Origin: Chloroflexota bacterium
GTDB taxonomy: Bacteria; Chloroflexota; Limnocylindria; QHBO01
Length of the DNA stretch: 64,000 nt
Reading direction: 5' to 3'
Assembly (NCBI GenBank): GCA_025699005.1
Contig: JAILWI010000001.1
Coordinates: 372,001-436,000, forward strand
Part shown: positions 32,410 to 39,949 of the stretch, piece after piece
Layout: every line of letters starts with the position of its first letter
Numbering within the stretch: the first letter of the stretch is position 1
Notes under the pieces: model-generated
Database searches by the model: none
The model's input: only the letters and a program-made list of their open reading frames with translations
Told to the model about the DNA's origin: nothing
Position numbers and translations under genes: made by a program

Positions 32410-33858
32410 GTGAAGAGCTTCGACCTGATCGTCATCGGCAGCGGATCCGGCCTCGAGGTGTCAGCCGCCGCCGCCGAGCGAGGTCTGAACGTTGCGGTCG
32501 TGGAGTCCGGACCATTCGGCGGGACGTGCCTGAACCGCGGCTGCATTCCGTCGAAGATGCTCGTTCACGTCGCCGACGTCGCCCAGACCATCGCCGAGTC
32601 CGAGAAGTTCGGCATCCATGCCTCGGTCGACCGGATCGACTGGCCGTTCATCGTCGAGCGCACGTTCCACGAGATCGACGAGGACAGCGCGAACATCCTG
32701 GAGGGCAATCGATCGGCCGAGAACATCACGGTCTTCCAGGGTGAGGCGACGTTCACGGGGCCGAAGCGCCTGTCGGTGAACGACGAGGAGATCGGCGCGG
32801 AGACGATCGTGATCGCGGCCGGCACCCGTCCGACCGCACCGAACGTGCCGGGACTGGACGAGGTCGGGTACGAGACCACCGACACGATCATGCGCATCGG
32901 CGAGCTGCCGCGGCGGCTCGCCATCCTGGGCGGGGGATTCGTCGCCGCAGAGCTGGGCTATGTCTTCCGGAGCCTCGGCACCGAGGTCACGATCATCTCC
33001 CGCGGGAAGACCATGCTGTCGAACGAGGACCGCGACATTGCCGAGGCGATGACGAAGGCGTATCGGCGTCGCTTCGACCTCCTCCTCGAGTCGACCCTGA
33101 CGGCGGCCTCGAGGGACGGCGATTTGATCCGCCTCGAGGTCGGGCCGGCCGCCGATCGTGGAGGCGAGGCGCGGACGGTGGAGTGCGACACGCTGCTCGT
33201 CGCCACCGGCCGGATCCCGAACACCGATCGGCTCGCGGTCGAGGCCACGGGCGTCGAGACCGACGACCGCGGCTACGTCCGGACCGATGGCCGGCTGGAG
33301 ACGAGCGTTCCCGGGATCTGGGCGCTCGGCGACATCGTCGGCCGATGGCACCTGAAGCACAGCGCGAACCTCGAGGCGGCCCACGTGGCGAACAACATCC
33401 TCAATCCCGAGCAGCCCGCCGAGGTGGACTACCACGCCATGCCGTGGGCCATCTTCGGGTCACCCCAGATCGGCGGCGTGGGATTGACCGAGAACGAGGC
33501 CGAGGAGCAGGGCATCGCGTACGCCGTCGCCAGCTACCCGTACGACCGGACGGCCTACGGCTCGTCGATCGAGGATCGGGACGGCTTCGTCAAGGTCCTG
33601 GCCGATCCCGCGTCGGGTGAGATCCTCGGGTGCCACGTCATCGGTCACGAGGCGTCCATCCTGGTCCAGGAAGCAGTCAACGTCATGCGCTTCCGGCTGC
33701 CGATCGATGTGCTCGCCCAGTCGATCTACATCCACCCGGCCCTGCCCGAGGTGCTGCAGGGAGCCTTCGCCACGGTTGCCCGGCAGATCTCCGCGTCGCG
33801 CTCCGGCCACGAGCACGAGCACCAGCACGAGCACGAGCACGAGTCCAGGGAGGCGTGA
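32410..33858 (+). CDS. mycothione-reductase / dihydrolipoyl-dehydrogenase family flavoenzyme
   Basis: A 482-aa NAD(P)H-dependent disulfide oxidoreductase. It has the FAD motif VIGSGSG, the redox pair in GGTCLNRGCIPSKM, the NAD(P)-binding LAILGGGFVAAELG, and the C-terminal catalytic His-Glu in HPALPEVLQ. VAQTIAESEKFGIHA and TIMRIGELPRR resemble actinobacterial mycothione reductases more than lipoamide dehydrogenases. The last 17 residues are an unusual His/Glu tail (HEHEHQHEHEHE) that could bind zinc or nickel. TATCCT (32398-32403) ends six bases before GTG 32410, giving a leaderless start. Whether this organism makes mycothiol is not shown here. Confidence 0.85.
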   Translation: MKSFDLIVIGSGSGLEVSAAAAERGLNVAVVESGPFGGTCLNRGCIPSKMLVHVADVAQTIAESEKFGIHASVDRIDWPFIVERTFHEIDEDSANILEGNRSAENITVFQGEATFTGPKRLSVNDEEIGAETIVIAAGTRPTAPNVPGLDEVGYETTDTIMRIGELPRRLAILGGGFVAAELGYVFRSLGTEVTIISRGKTMLSNEDRDIAEAMTKAYRRRFDLLLESTLTAASRDGDLIRLEVGPAADRGGEARTVECDTLLVATGRIPNTDRLAVEATGVETDDRGYVRTDGRLETSVPGIWALGDIVGRWHLKHSANLEAAHVANNILNPEQPAEVDYHAMPWAIFGSPQIGGVGLTENEAEEQGIAYAVASYPYDRTAYGSSIEDRDGFVKVLADPASGEILGCHVIGHEASILVQEAVNVMRFRLPIDVLAQSIYIHPALPEVLQGAFATVARQISASRSGHEHEHQHEHEHESREA

Positions 33859-33869
33859 TCGGCCTTACA
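33854..33869 (+). promoter_or_regulatory. CRP-like operator
   Basis: CGTGA-TCGGCC-TTACA overlaps the stop of the preceding flavoenzyme gene and is centred exactly 41.5 bp before ATG 33903. The predicted -10 box is CATGCT at 33891-33896, six bases before that ATG. Confidence 0.6.
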
Positions 33870-33902
33870 GCGCGCGCAGCGGCGGCGCGCCATGCTCGGT
33901 CC

Positions 33903-34430
33903 ATGCCTCGACTTGCCGCGGCCGGCCTCGCGCTGGCATTCCTGCTCGCCGCCTGCACGCCCTCGACGGGTACGCCGTCCGACGGGGGTGACGCGCCCGA
34001 CGCCGGGCCGTTGCTCGCGTACGAGCTCACCGACGTCCGCAGTGGCGAGACCTTCACCCTCGCGGAGCTCTCCGCCGACCAGCCGGTCATCGTCGAGACG
34101 ATGGCCATCTGGTGCACGACCTGCCTCAGCCAGCAGCGGGAGGTCGTGAAGGCCCACGAGCTGGCGGACTTCCACTCCGTCGGCATCAACGTCGATCCCA
34201 ACGAGGTAGCCGCTGATCTCGCCGACTACGCCGAGCGCCAGGGCTTCGATTGGCGATTCGTGAAGGCCGACGCAGAGCTCGTGAAGCTGCTCACCGATCG
34301 CTACGGCTTCGGTGTGACGAATCCGCCGTCGACGCCGACCTTCGTGATCTCGGATGGGCAGGTCCGTGCGCTCGAGTTCGGCCGCGTTCGCAGCGCCGAG
34401 GAGCTGGTCGCCGAGCTCGGCGCCGGCTGA
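33903..34430 (+). CDS. thioredoxin-like lipoprotein
   Basis: A 175-aa exported thioredoxin-fold protein. The signal peptide ends in a lipobox (LLAAC), so it should be anchored outside the membrane. The active site is IWCTTCLSQ, a CxxC motif, and the cis-Pro region is PSTPTFVISDG. It is followed 12 bp later by ccdA, which would supply reducing electrons; together they form a thiol-reduction relay such as for cytochrome c maturation. ATG 33903 is fixed by the signal peptide and by CATGCT six bases upstream. A CRP-like site is at -41.5. Confidence 0.88.
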   Translation: MPRLAAAGLALAFLLAACTPSTGTPSDGGDAPDAGPLLAYELTDVRSGETFTLAELSADQPVIVETMAIWCTTCLSQQREVVKAHELADFHSVGINVDPNEVAADLADYAERQGFDWRFVKADAELVKLLTDRYGFGVTNPPSTPTFVISDGQVRALEFGRVRSAEELVAELGAG

Positions 34431-34442
34431 GCGCCGCACGCG

Positions 34443-35141
34443 ATGGAGGTCTACGTCGGGGCTCTGCTCGCCGGCATCGGCGCGACGATCACGCCCTGCA
34501 TCCTGCCGTTGTACCCGGCGTTTCTGGCCTACGTGACGACGGGCGGTGCCCGCGCGGCCACGGTTCCCGCGGGCGGGCCGCCGCCCAGCCCCGCGCTGCC
34601 CCCGGCGCTTGCCGCTCTCATCGTGTGGGCCGGCGTGGTGACCGGGATGCTCGCCATCGGCGCGCTGATCGCGACGATCGCGGTGCCGCTCGGCGACTTC
34701 AACCGGATCGTGCTGCCGATCGCCGACGCGCTCCTCATCGGCCTCGGCATCCTGCTGCTGGCGGGGATCAACCCGTTCGCGAAGCTGCCGCAGCCATCGG
34801 CTTCGGCGCTCGGTGGGCGCGGGCCCGAAGCCGGCGCCTTTCTCTACGGGCTCCTGTTCGCGCCGATCGCCATCCCGTGCAGCGGCCCGTTCCTGGTCGG
34901 CATCTTCGCCTTCAGCCTCACGATCGGCGACGCGTTGGGTCGAATCCTGTTCTTCGGGATCTTCGGCGTCGGCTTCGGGCTCCCGCTCTTCCTGCTGGGA
35001 ACGGTGGGTCAGGCGCGCGGAGCGCAGCTCGCGCGGGCGCTGGTGCGCTACGAGCGTCCGCTGCAGCTCGTCCTGGGGGTGATCCTCGTCGCCGTCGGAA
35101 TCTGGGACCTCTCGGTCAACCTGCCGCAGATCCTCGCCTGA
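34443..35141 (+). CDS. ccdA: CcdA-type thiol electron transporter
   Basis: A 232-aa protein with about six membrane helices that moves electrons from cytoplasmic thioredoxin to extracytoplasmic thiol proteins. It has the two conserved Cys-Pro sites: ATITPCILPLYPAFL near the N-terminus, and PIAIPCSGPFLVGI near residue 153. The thioredoxin-like lipoprotein immediately upstream is the likely acceptor. The DsbD beta domains are absent, so it is the short CcdA form. Confidence 0.9.
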   Translation: MEVYVGALLAGIGATITPCILPLYPAFLAYVTTGGARAATVPAGGPPPSPALPPALAALIVWAGVVTGMLAIGALIATIAVPLGDFNRIVLPIADALLIGLGILLLAGINPFAKLPQPSASALGGRGPEAGAFLYGLLFAPIAIPCSGPFLVGIFAFSLTIGDALGRILFFGIFGVGFGLPLFLLGTVGQARGAQLARALVRYERPLQLVLGVILVAVGIWDLSVNLPQILA

Positions 35142-35154
35142 GGCGCGCGTGACC

Positions 35155-35170
35155 TGTGACCCACGCCACA
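35155..35170 (+). promoter_or_regulatory. CRP-like operator
   Basis: TGTGA-CCCACG-CCACA lies 52 bp before ATG 35223. A transcript starting at 35204, with GACGAT (35192-35197) as -10 box, would put the site at -41.5 and leave a 19-base leader that holds the AAGGAG ribosome-binding site. Confidence 0.55.
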
Positions 35171-35222
35171 GCATCCAGCGCATGTGGCAGCGACGATGCC
35201 GGAGTCACCCAAGGAGACTCCC

Positions 35223-35816
35223 ATGCGAGCCGATATCGTCCCCGGAGCCCGGCTTCCGGACTATGAACTGACCGATCACACCCGCCAGCGTCGGAAGCTG
35301 AGTGAGATCCAGGGGGCCGATCCGATGATCGTGGTCCTATCCCGCGGACACTTCTGTCCCAAGGACCATCAGCAGCACCTCGAGCTGGCGTCCTTCTTCC
35401 CGAAGATCGCGGTCGGGTACACGAAGATCGTGACGATCACGACCGACAGCCTGGTCGAGCTCAACGAGTTCCGTCAGTCCGTCGGCGCCCAGTGGACGTT
35501 CCTGTCGGATGCTCGCCGGACCATCCAGAAGGACCTCGACATCGCGGAGTACACGGACCCCGCCCATGATCCGATGATCCCGCACACCCTGGTTCTCGAG
35601 CCGGGCCTCGTCATTCACCGGATCTACAACGGCTACTGGTACTGGGGTCGACCGTCGGTCGACGACCTGCGTCGCGATCTCCGGGAGGTGTTCATGAAGG
35701 TTCGGCCCGATTGGGACCTCGGTGCCTCCGGAGTGCGGGAGGCCTGGGACGAGGGCGATCGGTCCCTCTTCTATCCGTATCCCCAGGAGACTGCGATCGG
35801 GCAGCGGGGCGCGTGA
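35223..35816 (+). CDS. peroxiredoxin-like AhpC/TSA family protein
   Basis: A 197-aa thioredoxin-fold protein. GARLPDYELTDHTRQRRKLSE is the usual N-terminal strand-helix, and the peroxidatic position is the single Cys of SRGHFCPKDHQQH, with the PxxxT/SxxC context altered. It may therefore be a redoxin with non-standard activity. A clear AAGGAG lies six bases before ATG 35223, fixing this start over ATG 35184. It overlaps the glycoside hydrolase gene by GTGA and carries a CRP-like site upstream. Confidence 0.8.
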   Translation: MRADIVPGARLPDYELTDHTRQRRKLSEIQGADPMIVVLSRGHFCPKDHQQHLELASFFPKIAVGYTKIVTITTDSLVELNEFRQSVGAQWTFLSDARRTIQKDLDIAEYTDPAHDPMIPHTLVLEPGLVIHRIYNGYWYWGRPSVDDLRRDLREVFMKVRPDWDLGASGVREAWDEGDRSLFYPYPQETAIGQRGA

Positions 35817-37210
35817 TTTCGACAGATGTGCTCTCCCGGGCGCATCCTTCGCGGGTGGCGGATCGTCGGCTGCTTGACGCGGCGAAAGAGGTGCTCGAGG
35901 CCAGCTGGGTGGGATCGTCGACGGTGCCTGCCTCGGGCCTCTATCCGCACCAGTGGAGCTGGGATTCGGCGTTCATCACCATCGGCCGCTCGTGGTATGA
36001 CCAAGGTCGTGCTCAGGCCGAGCTCGAGGAGCTCTTTCGCGGTCAGTGGTCCGATGGACGAATCCCGCACATCGTCTTCAATCCCAGCGTGCCAGACGGG
36101 GCCTACTTTCCGGGCCCATCGTTCTGGATGAGCAGCCAGACGCCCCGGGCCCCGCGTGACGTCGAGACGTCGGGAATCATCCAGCCTCCGCTGCATGCGG
36201 CTGCCGCGCTCGAGATCCATGACAACGCCCAGGACCCGCGAGAGGCCCGGGCCTTTCTCGAGCGCGTCTATGCCCGGCTCGTCTCGTGGCACGCCTACCT
36301 GGCGCGACACCGCGATCCCGACGGCATCGGGCTGGCTGCCATCCTTCACCCGTGGGAGTCCGGCCTGGACAACTCGCCGGCATGGGATGAGGCACTGGAC
36401 GATCTCGTGGTTCGGGACGACCTTCTGCCGGCTTATGAGCGGCGGGACCTCGTCGCCGCCGAAGCAGAGGACCGCCCGACCGATGACGCCTACCGGCGCT
36501 TCGTTCACCTGGCCGCCGCCTACCGGGAGGTGGGGTACGACGATGAGCGCCTCTGCCGCTCAAGCCCGTTTGTCGTCGCGGGTCCGCTGCTCAACTCCAT
36601 TCTCATCTGGTCGAGCCTTGCTCTGGCGCGCATCGCGCGCCTCGTCGGCGATGATCCGGAGCCGCACCTCCTGGGGGCCGCGAGGGTTCGCGCAGGGATC
36701 CAATCGACACTGTGGCACCCGGGAGATGCCCGCTACTACAGCCGCAACCTGCGGACCGATCAGTTCCTGCGCGACCCATCGATCCTGAGCTTCCTGCCGC
36801 TCCTCGATCCCGAGCTTCCGGTGGAGGGACGTGACGCCATCGTCCGGGACCTCTCGGCGCCATGCTTTCACCCGCCAGAGACCGAGGAGCACTACCTGAT
36901 CCCCAGCTACGACCTGACCGGTGAGCTCTTCGATCCGCGTCGCTACTGGCGCGGTCCCGTATGGCTCAACACCGACTGGCTCGTGTGGCGCGGACTGCTC
37001 CAGCACGGACAGCACCGGCTTGCCGATCACGTCACGGACAGCATGCTCTCTCTCGCGAAGCGGTCCGGGTTCCGCGAGTACTTCAACCCGTTCACGGGCG
37101 AGGGCCACGGCAGCGATGGCTTTGCCTGGAGCGCGGCCCTGGTCATCGACGTGATCGAGCGCCGGGCGCGCATGTCATCCGGGACGTGGTCGCCGACGCA
37201 GACAGCCTGA
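35813..37210 (+). CDS. glucosylglycerate-hydrolase-like GH63 family enzyme
   Basis: A 465-aa (alpha/alpha)6-barrel glycosidase. LYPHQWSWDSAFI, GRIPHIVF, DGAYFPGPSFW, LHPWESGLDNSPAWDEA and the late EYFNPFTGEGHGSDGFAWSA match the mycobacterial glucosylglycerate hydrolase pattern; the Asp in SGLDNSP and a late Glu are the expected catalytic acids. The likely substrate is glucosylglycerate, a compatible solute remobilised after nitrogen or salt stress; mannosylglycerate is possible. GTG 35813 overlaps the upstream peroxiredoxin-like gene stop (GTGA). That coupling to a redox protein is unusual. Confidence 0.78.
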   Translation: MISTDVLSRAHPSRVADRRLLDAAKEVLEASWVGSSTVPASGLYPHQWSWDSAFITIGRSWYDQGRAQAELEELFRGQWSDGRIPHIVFNPSVPDGAYFPGPSFWMSSQTPRAPRDVETSGIIQPPLHAAAALEIHDNAQDPREARAFLERVYARLVSWHAYLARHRDPDGIGLAAILHPWESGLDNSPAWDEALDDLVVRDDLLPAYERRDLVAAEAEDRPTDDAYRRFVHLAAAYREVGYDDERLCRSSPFVVAGPLLNSILIWSSLALARIARLVGDDPEPHLLGAARVRAGIQSTLWHPGDARYYSRNLRTDQFLRDPSILSFLPLLDPELPVEGRDAIVRDLSAPCFHPPETEEHYLIPSYDLTGELFDPRRYWRGPVWLNTDWLVWRGLLQHGQHRLADHVTDSMLSLAKRSGFREYFNPFTGEGHGSDGFAWSAALVIDVIERRARMSSGTWSPTQTA

Positions 37211-37298
37211 ACCCTGGGCGATCAGCCGGCCGCTGGCCGGGGATAACGGTGCGAGCGAAGGGCGCGCCGCTCGGCCGCGGCCTTGAGTGCGGAGAGCG

Positions 37299-37367
37299 CG
37301 CGGCGGCGACGCCGGCGAGGTAGACGACGGCGATGAGCAGGACCTGCGACGGCCGGGCCATCGCCAT
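37299..37367 (-). pseudogene. possible remnant of a UbiA-like N-terminus
   Basis: Downstream of nnrE on the same strand a short reading frame gives ALMAMARPSQVLLIAVVYLA, like the first helix of UbiA prenyltransferases. It then runs into non-hydrophobic sequence. There is no catalytic NDxxDxxxD motif. The rest of 37211-37398 holds nothing I can name. It may be chance hydrophobicity. Confidence 0.2.
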
Positions 37368-37398
37368 GAGCGCGTCGACGAGGACGCGGACGTCGCGG

Positions 37399-38193
37399 TC
37401 AGCCGATCCGCAGGAGCGGTCCGGCGTCGAACAGGCCGTCGACGGCAACCCCGAGTCCTGTGAAGACGGATGCCGGGATCCCGATGTCGGCCACGTACCT
37501 CACGCCGGCATGGTGCACGCCGTCGCCGATCGACATGCCGCGCTTTGGAAGCGCCAGGGCGAGCGTCGCGTCGGCCGTGACGGCCGACCCGGGACGTGCG
37601 CCGCTCGTCGCGTCGATGCCCGACGGGATGTCGAGGCTCAGCACGGCGCCGGCACCGGCACCCGCCATCTCGATGAGCGGACGAAGCACATCGTCCGGCG
37701 CACCCCGCAGGCTGTAGCCGATGAGCGCGTCGATGACGACGTCCGCGCGCTCGATCTCACCGCGGAGCTCGCCGTGCGACCGGTCATGGCCGGCCACCGC
37801 CGCGCGGACGCCTGCGGCGAGCAGGGGCTCGACCTGCGCACACGGGGCCGGACGCAGCCGGAGGATCGGGTGGGCGAAGGCAACGCAGACGTCGGCGCCC
37901 CAGCCCGCCAGCCGTCGCGCCGCCACGAGCCCACCGCCGGCGTTGTTGCCGGTGCCGGCCAGGACGACGATGCTGCGACCGGCAACCGCCGAGCCGAGCG
38001 TGAGCCGCGTGAGCTCGGCGAGCTGGTGGCCGGCGTTCTCCATCATCTGGAGCAGGCTGAAGCCGATGCGGTCGGTGGCGATGCGGTCGGCCTCCACCAT
38101 GAGTTGGCCGTCGACCGACGGCACCTCACCGCTCGACGGGAATGGGAGATCGGGAAGGTGCCAGCTCGCGGGGGTCATGTTGGGCGAGACCAT
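37399..38193 (-). CDS. nnrE: NAD(P)H-hydrate epimerase
   Basis: YjeF_N family enzyme of about 264 aa that epimerises damaged R-NAD(P)H hydrate so that a dehydratase can repair it. MVEADRIATDRIGFSLLQMMENAGHQLAEL carries the conserved MENAG segment, then VLAGTGNNAGGGLVAARRL, DALIGYSLRG and LSLDIPSGIDATSG with the catalytic Asp. The dehydratase (NnrD) half is absent, so it is not the bifunctional form. The frame is open to GTG 38241. I chose ATG 38193 because CAGGCT lies six bases upstream and the CRP-like site is then at exactly -41.5. Confidence 0.87.
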   Translation of the reverse strand: MVSPNMTPASWHLPDLPFPSSGEVPSVDGQLMVEADRIATDRIGFSLLQMMENAGHQLAELTRLTLGSAVAGRSIVVLAGTGNNAGGGLVAARRLAGWGADVCVAFAHPILRLRPAPCAQVEPLLAAGVRAAVAGHDRSHGELRGEIERADVVIDALIGYSLRGAPDDVLRPLIEMAGAGAGAVLSLDIPSGIDATSGARPGSAVTADATLALALPKRGMSIGDGVHHAGVRYVADIGIPASVFTGLGVAVDGLFDAGPLLRIG

Positions 38194-38226
38194 GCCGTCA
38201 GCCTGCGCCGTCGCCGCCGCGCCGGC

Positions 38227-38242
38227 TGTAAGCGAACCCACA
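38227..38242 (-). promoter_or_regulatory. CRP-like operator of nnrE
   Basis: TGTAA-GCGAAC-CCACA lies between the crp-like gene stop (38250) and nnrE. Its centre is exactly 41.5 bp before ATG 38193. The -10 box CAGGCT (38200-38205, reverse strand) ends six bases before that ATG. Extended sequence CTGTAAGCG-AC-CACAC is shared with the site at 30883. Confidence 0.65.
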
Positions 38243-38249
38243 CCGCCGC

Positions 38250-39005
38250 TCAGCCTTCGGCCAGCGCCTCGAGCCGGTCCTGGTCGAGGACCACCACCCG
38301 CTGGCGGGCCATCTCGACGATGCCACGCTCACGCAACGAGGAGATCGTCGTGGCGAGCGTCTCCCGGGACGTTCCGATCATGTCGGCGAGCTCCTGCTGG
38401 GTCAGGCGCGCGTCGATCGCTCCGTCGACGTCGTCGCGGCCGAATCGCCGGAGGAGGTCGAGCAGACGGGCCGCGAGCCGCTGCTCGACCGAGCGGAACG
38501 CCATGATCTCCCGCTCGCGCTCCGAGCTGGCGAGCCGATCGGACAGGTAGCGGATGATGTTCACGCCGACGGCCGGGAAGCGATCGATGAGACGACGCAG
38601 CTCGTCCGGGGTGAAGCTGCAGATGAGGGCTTCCTCGACGGCTTCGGCGTAGACGTCGCTGAGCTCCTGGCCGAGCCACGACATGCGCCCGACGATGCGG
38701 CCCTTGTCGAGGATCTCCAGCGTCAGCTGCTTGCCGTCCGGCGTGAGCCGATAGAGGCGAACGCGACCGCGCTTCACGATGTAGAGGCGTTCGTCGTCAT
38801 CGTCGGGCGACGTCACCAGGCCGCCGACGACGCACGTCTGCATCGGCAGGGATTGGCTGACCTCCTTGAGCTGCGCCGGCGTCAATCCGGCGAACAGGTC
38901 GACCTCGCGCAGCAGGCCGGCCTTCAGGTCGTCCTCGGTCAGCGGCGGGCCGGTCGGCGGCTCCATCGCAGGTCCGGCCTGCCGATCGAGGAAACGCTTC
39001 AGCAT
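38250..39005 (-). CDS. Crp/Fnr family transcriptional regulator
   Basis: A 251-aa regulator. The N-terminal beta-roll (about 30-140: LLREVDLFAGLTPAQLKEV, DERLYIVKRGRVRLYRL) is a cNMP-fold sensor but lacks the GE-RxA cAMP-binding motif. It has no Cys cluster for an Fe-S centre, so the effector is unknown. A dimer helix follows, then the winged helix with LTQQELADMIGTSRETLATT. The recognition helix keeps the Arg and Glu of CRP (SRET) but has Thr at the CRP Arg185 position. CATGAT (39012-39017, reverse strand) lies six bases before ATG 39005. CRP-like sites cluster in the preceding 10 kb. Confidence 0.9.
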   Translation of the reverse strand: MLKRFLDRQAGPAMEPPTGPPLTEDDLKAGLLREVDLFAGLTPAQLKEVSQSLPMQTCVVGGLVTSPDDDDERLYIVKRGRVRLYRLTPDGKQLTLEILDKGRIVGRMSWLGQELSDVYAEAVEEALICSFTPDELRRLIDRFPAVGVNIIRYLSDRLASSEREREIMAFRSVEQRLAARLLDLLRRFGRDDVDGAIDARLTQQELADMIGTSRETLATTISSLRERGIVEMARQRVVVLDQDRLEALAEG

Positions 39006-39056
39006 CGGCCAATCATGCCCGCAATCCGCGGGGTGCGGAAGTGGAGGTCATGTTGA

Positions 39057-39085
39057 ACGGGTGCGCCCGCCGTGAGCGCACCCGT
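39057..39085 (-). terminator. hairpin terminator after the spondin-domain gene
   Basis: ACGGGTGCGC (39057-39066) and GCGCACCCGT (39076-39085) form a perfect 10-bp stem with a 9-base loop, 18 bases after the stop at 39103. The following minus-strand sequence is only weakly T-rich (TTCAAC), so termination may be partial. Confidence 0.65.
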
Positions 39086-39102
39086 CGGGAGGAGGGTCGG
39101 CG

Positions 39103-39840
39103 TCAGCTGACGCGCGCGACGGTGATCTCGACGACCGGGTTGGTCCAGCCATGGACGCCCGGCTGCAGGTCGTCGCCACCGACGATGCCGGGGTGGTGCC
39201 GGATCACGCCGCCCTCGGCCAGGTCCGGGTTCGACGCGCCGGTGCCGGCATCGTCGGAGCCGACGCCGATCAGCGCCTGGCAGGGGGGCACGATATCGGC
39301 GAAGTCCTCGGTATTGATCTCGGTCCCCGCGTCGTACGCCGCGCCGGTGACCGTCACGGCGGCGCCGACCTGGTTCGGGAGCTTGAGCCCGTCCACGCCG
39401 GTGAAGCCGTCGTTCGTGCAGATCAACATCGACTCGTAGGACAGGAACTGCGCCCCTGGTCCGGCGGTGATCGTGAGCGTCACCGTGTCGCTGAACATGC
39501 CGTACAGCGGGGAGCCGGCGGGCACGAGCGGCGCGTCCGCGGCGGTGAAGTCGGAGATCGCCGGATCAGAACCCAGCGAGCTTAGGAAGGGTGCGAGGTT
39601 GCCGTTCTCGGCGATCTGCTGCGTCCCGAAGTTGGCGGCACGTCCGACCTGGAACAGGTGCGCCGAGCCACGGTGCGTGGCGATGAGCGGCGGCGTCAGC
39701 GCCTGGCCGCTGGTCAGGTTGGTGATCGTCACCTCGTAGGTTCGCTGCTGGTGCGCGGCGAGCGCGGGTGTGACGGCCATGATGGCCAGGAGGGCGGCCC
39801 CGAGGAGGGGGCCTGCGAGTCGTCGGGTGGGTCGGTGCAT
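39103..39840 (-). CDS. secreted spondin-domain protein
   Basis: A 245-aa protein. The signal peptide ends near ALA/AHQ. The rest is a Spondin_N-type domain: YEVTITNLTSGQALTPPLI, SAHLFQVGRAAN, GPGAQFLSYESMLICTNDGF and VVEITVARV. Bacterial members are exported beta-sandwich proteins of unknown role. ATG 39840 is fixed by the signal peptide and by AGAGGA six bases upstream, one of the few clear Shine-Dalgarno sites. A terminator follows, so it is a single-gene unit. Confidence 0.87.
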   Translation of the reverse strand: MHRPTRRLAGPLLGAALLAIMAVTPALAAHQQRTYEVTITNLTSGQALTPPLIATHRGSAHLFQVGRAANFGTQQIAENGNLAPFLSSLGSDPAISDFTAADAPLVPAGSPLYGMFSDTVTLTITAGPGAQFLSYESMLICTNDGFTGVDGLKLPNQVGAAVTVTGAAYDAGTEINTEDFADIVPPCQALIGVGSDDAGTGASNPDLAEGGVIRHHPGIVGGDDLQPGVHGWTNPVVEITVARVS

Positions 39841-39949
39841 GATCGGTCCTCTCGATGCGAGTCGCCGCCGTGGTGCGGGCGGCCTCGGGCCATCGTGGGG
39901 AGCGACCGTGACGAGGAGATGGCGGGCGCGTGACGGTTCGGTGACGCGC

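Noticed and set aside
38194-38241. GTG start for nnrE at 38241
   Set aside because: The sequence between holds the -10 box and CRP-like site; no Shine-Dalgarno supports it.
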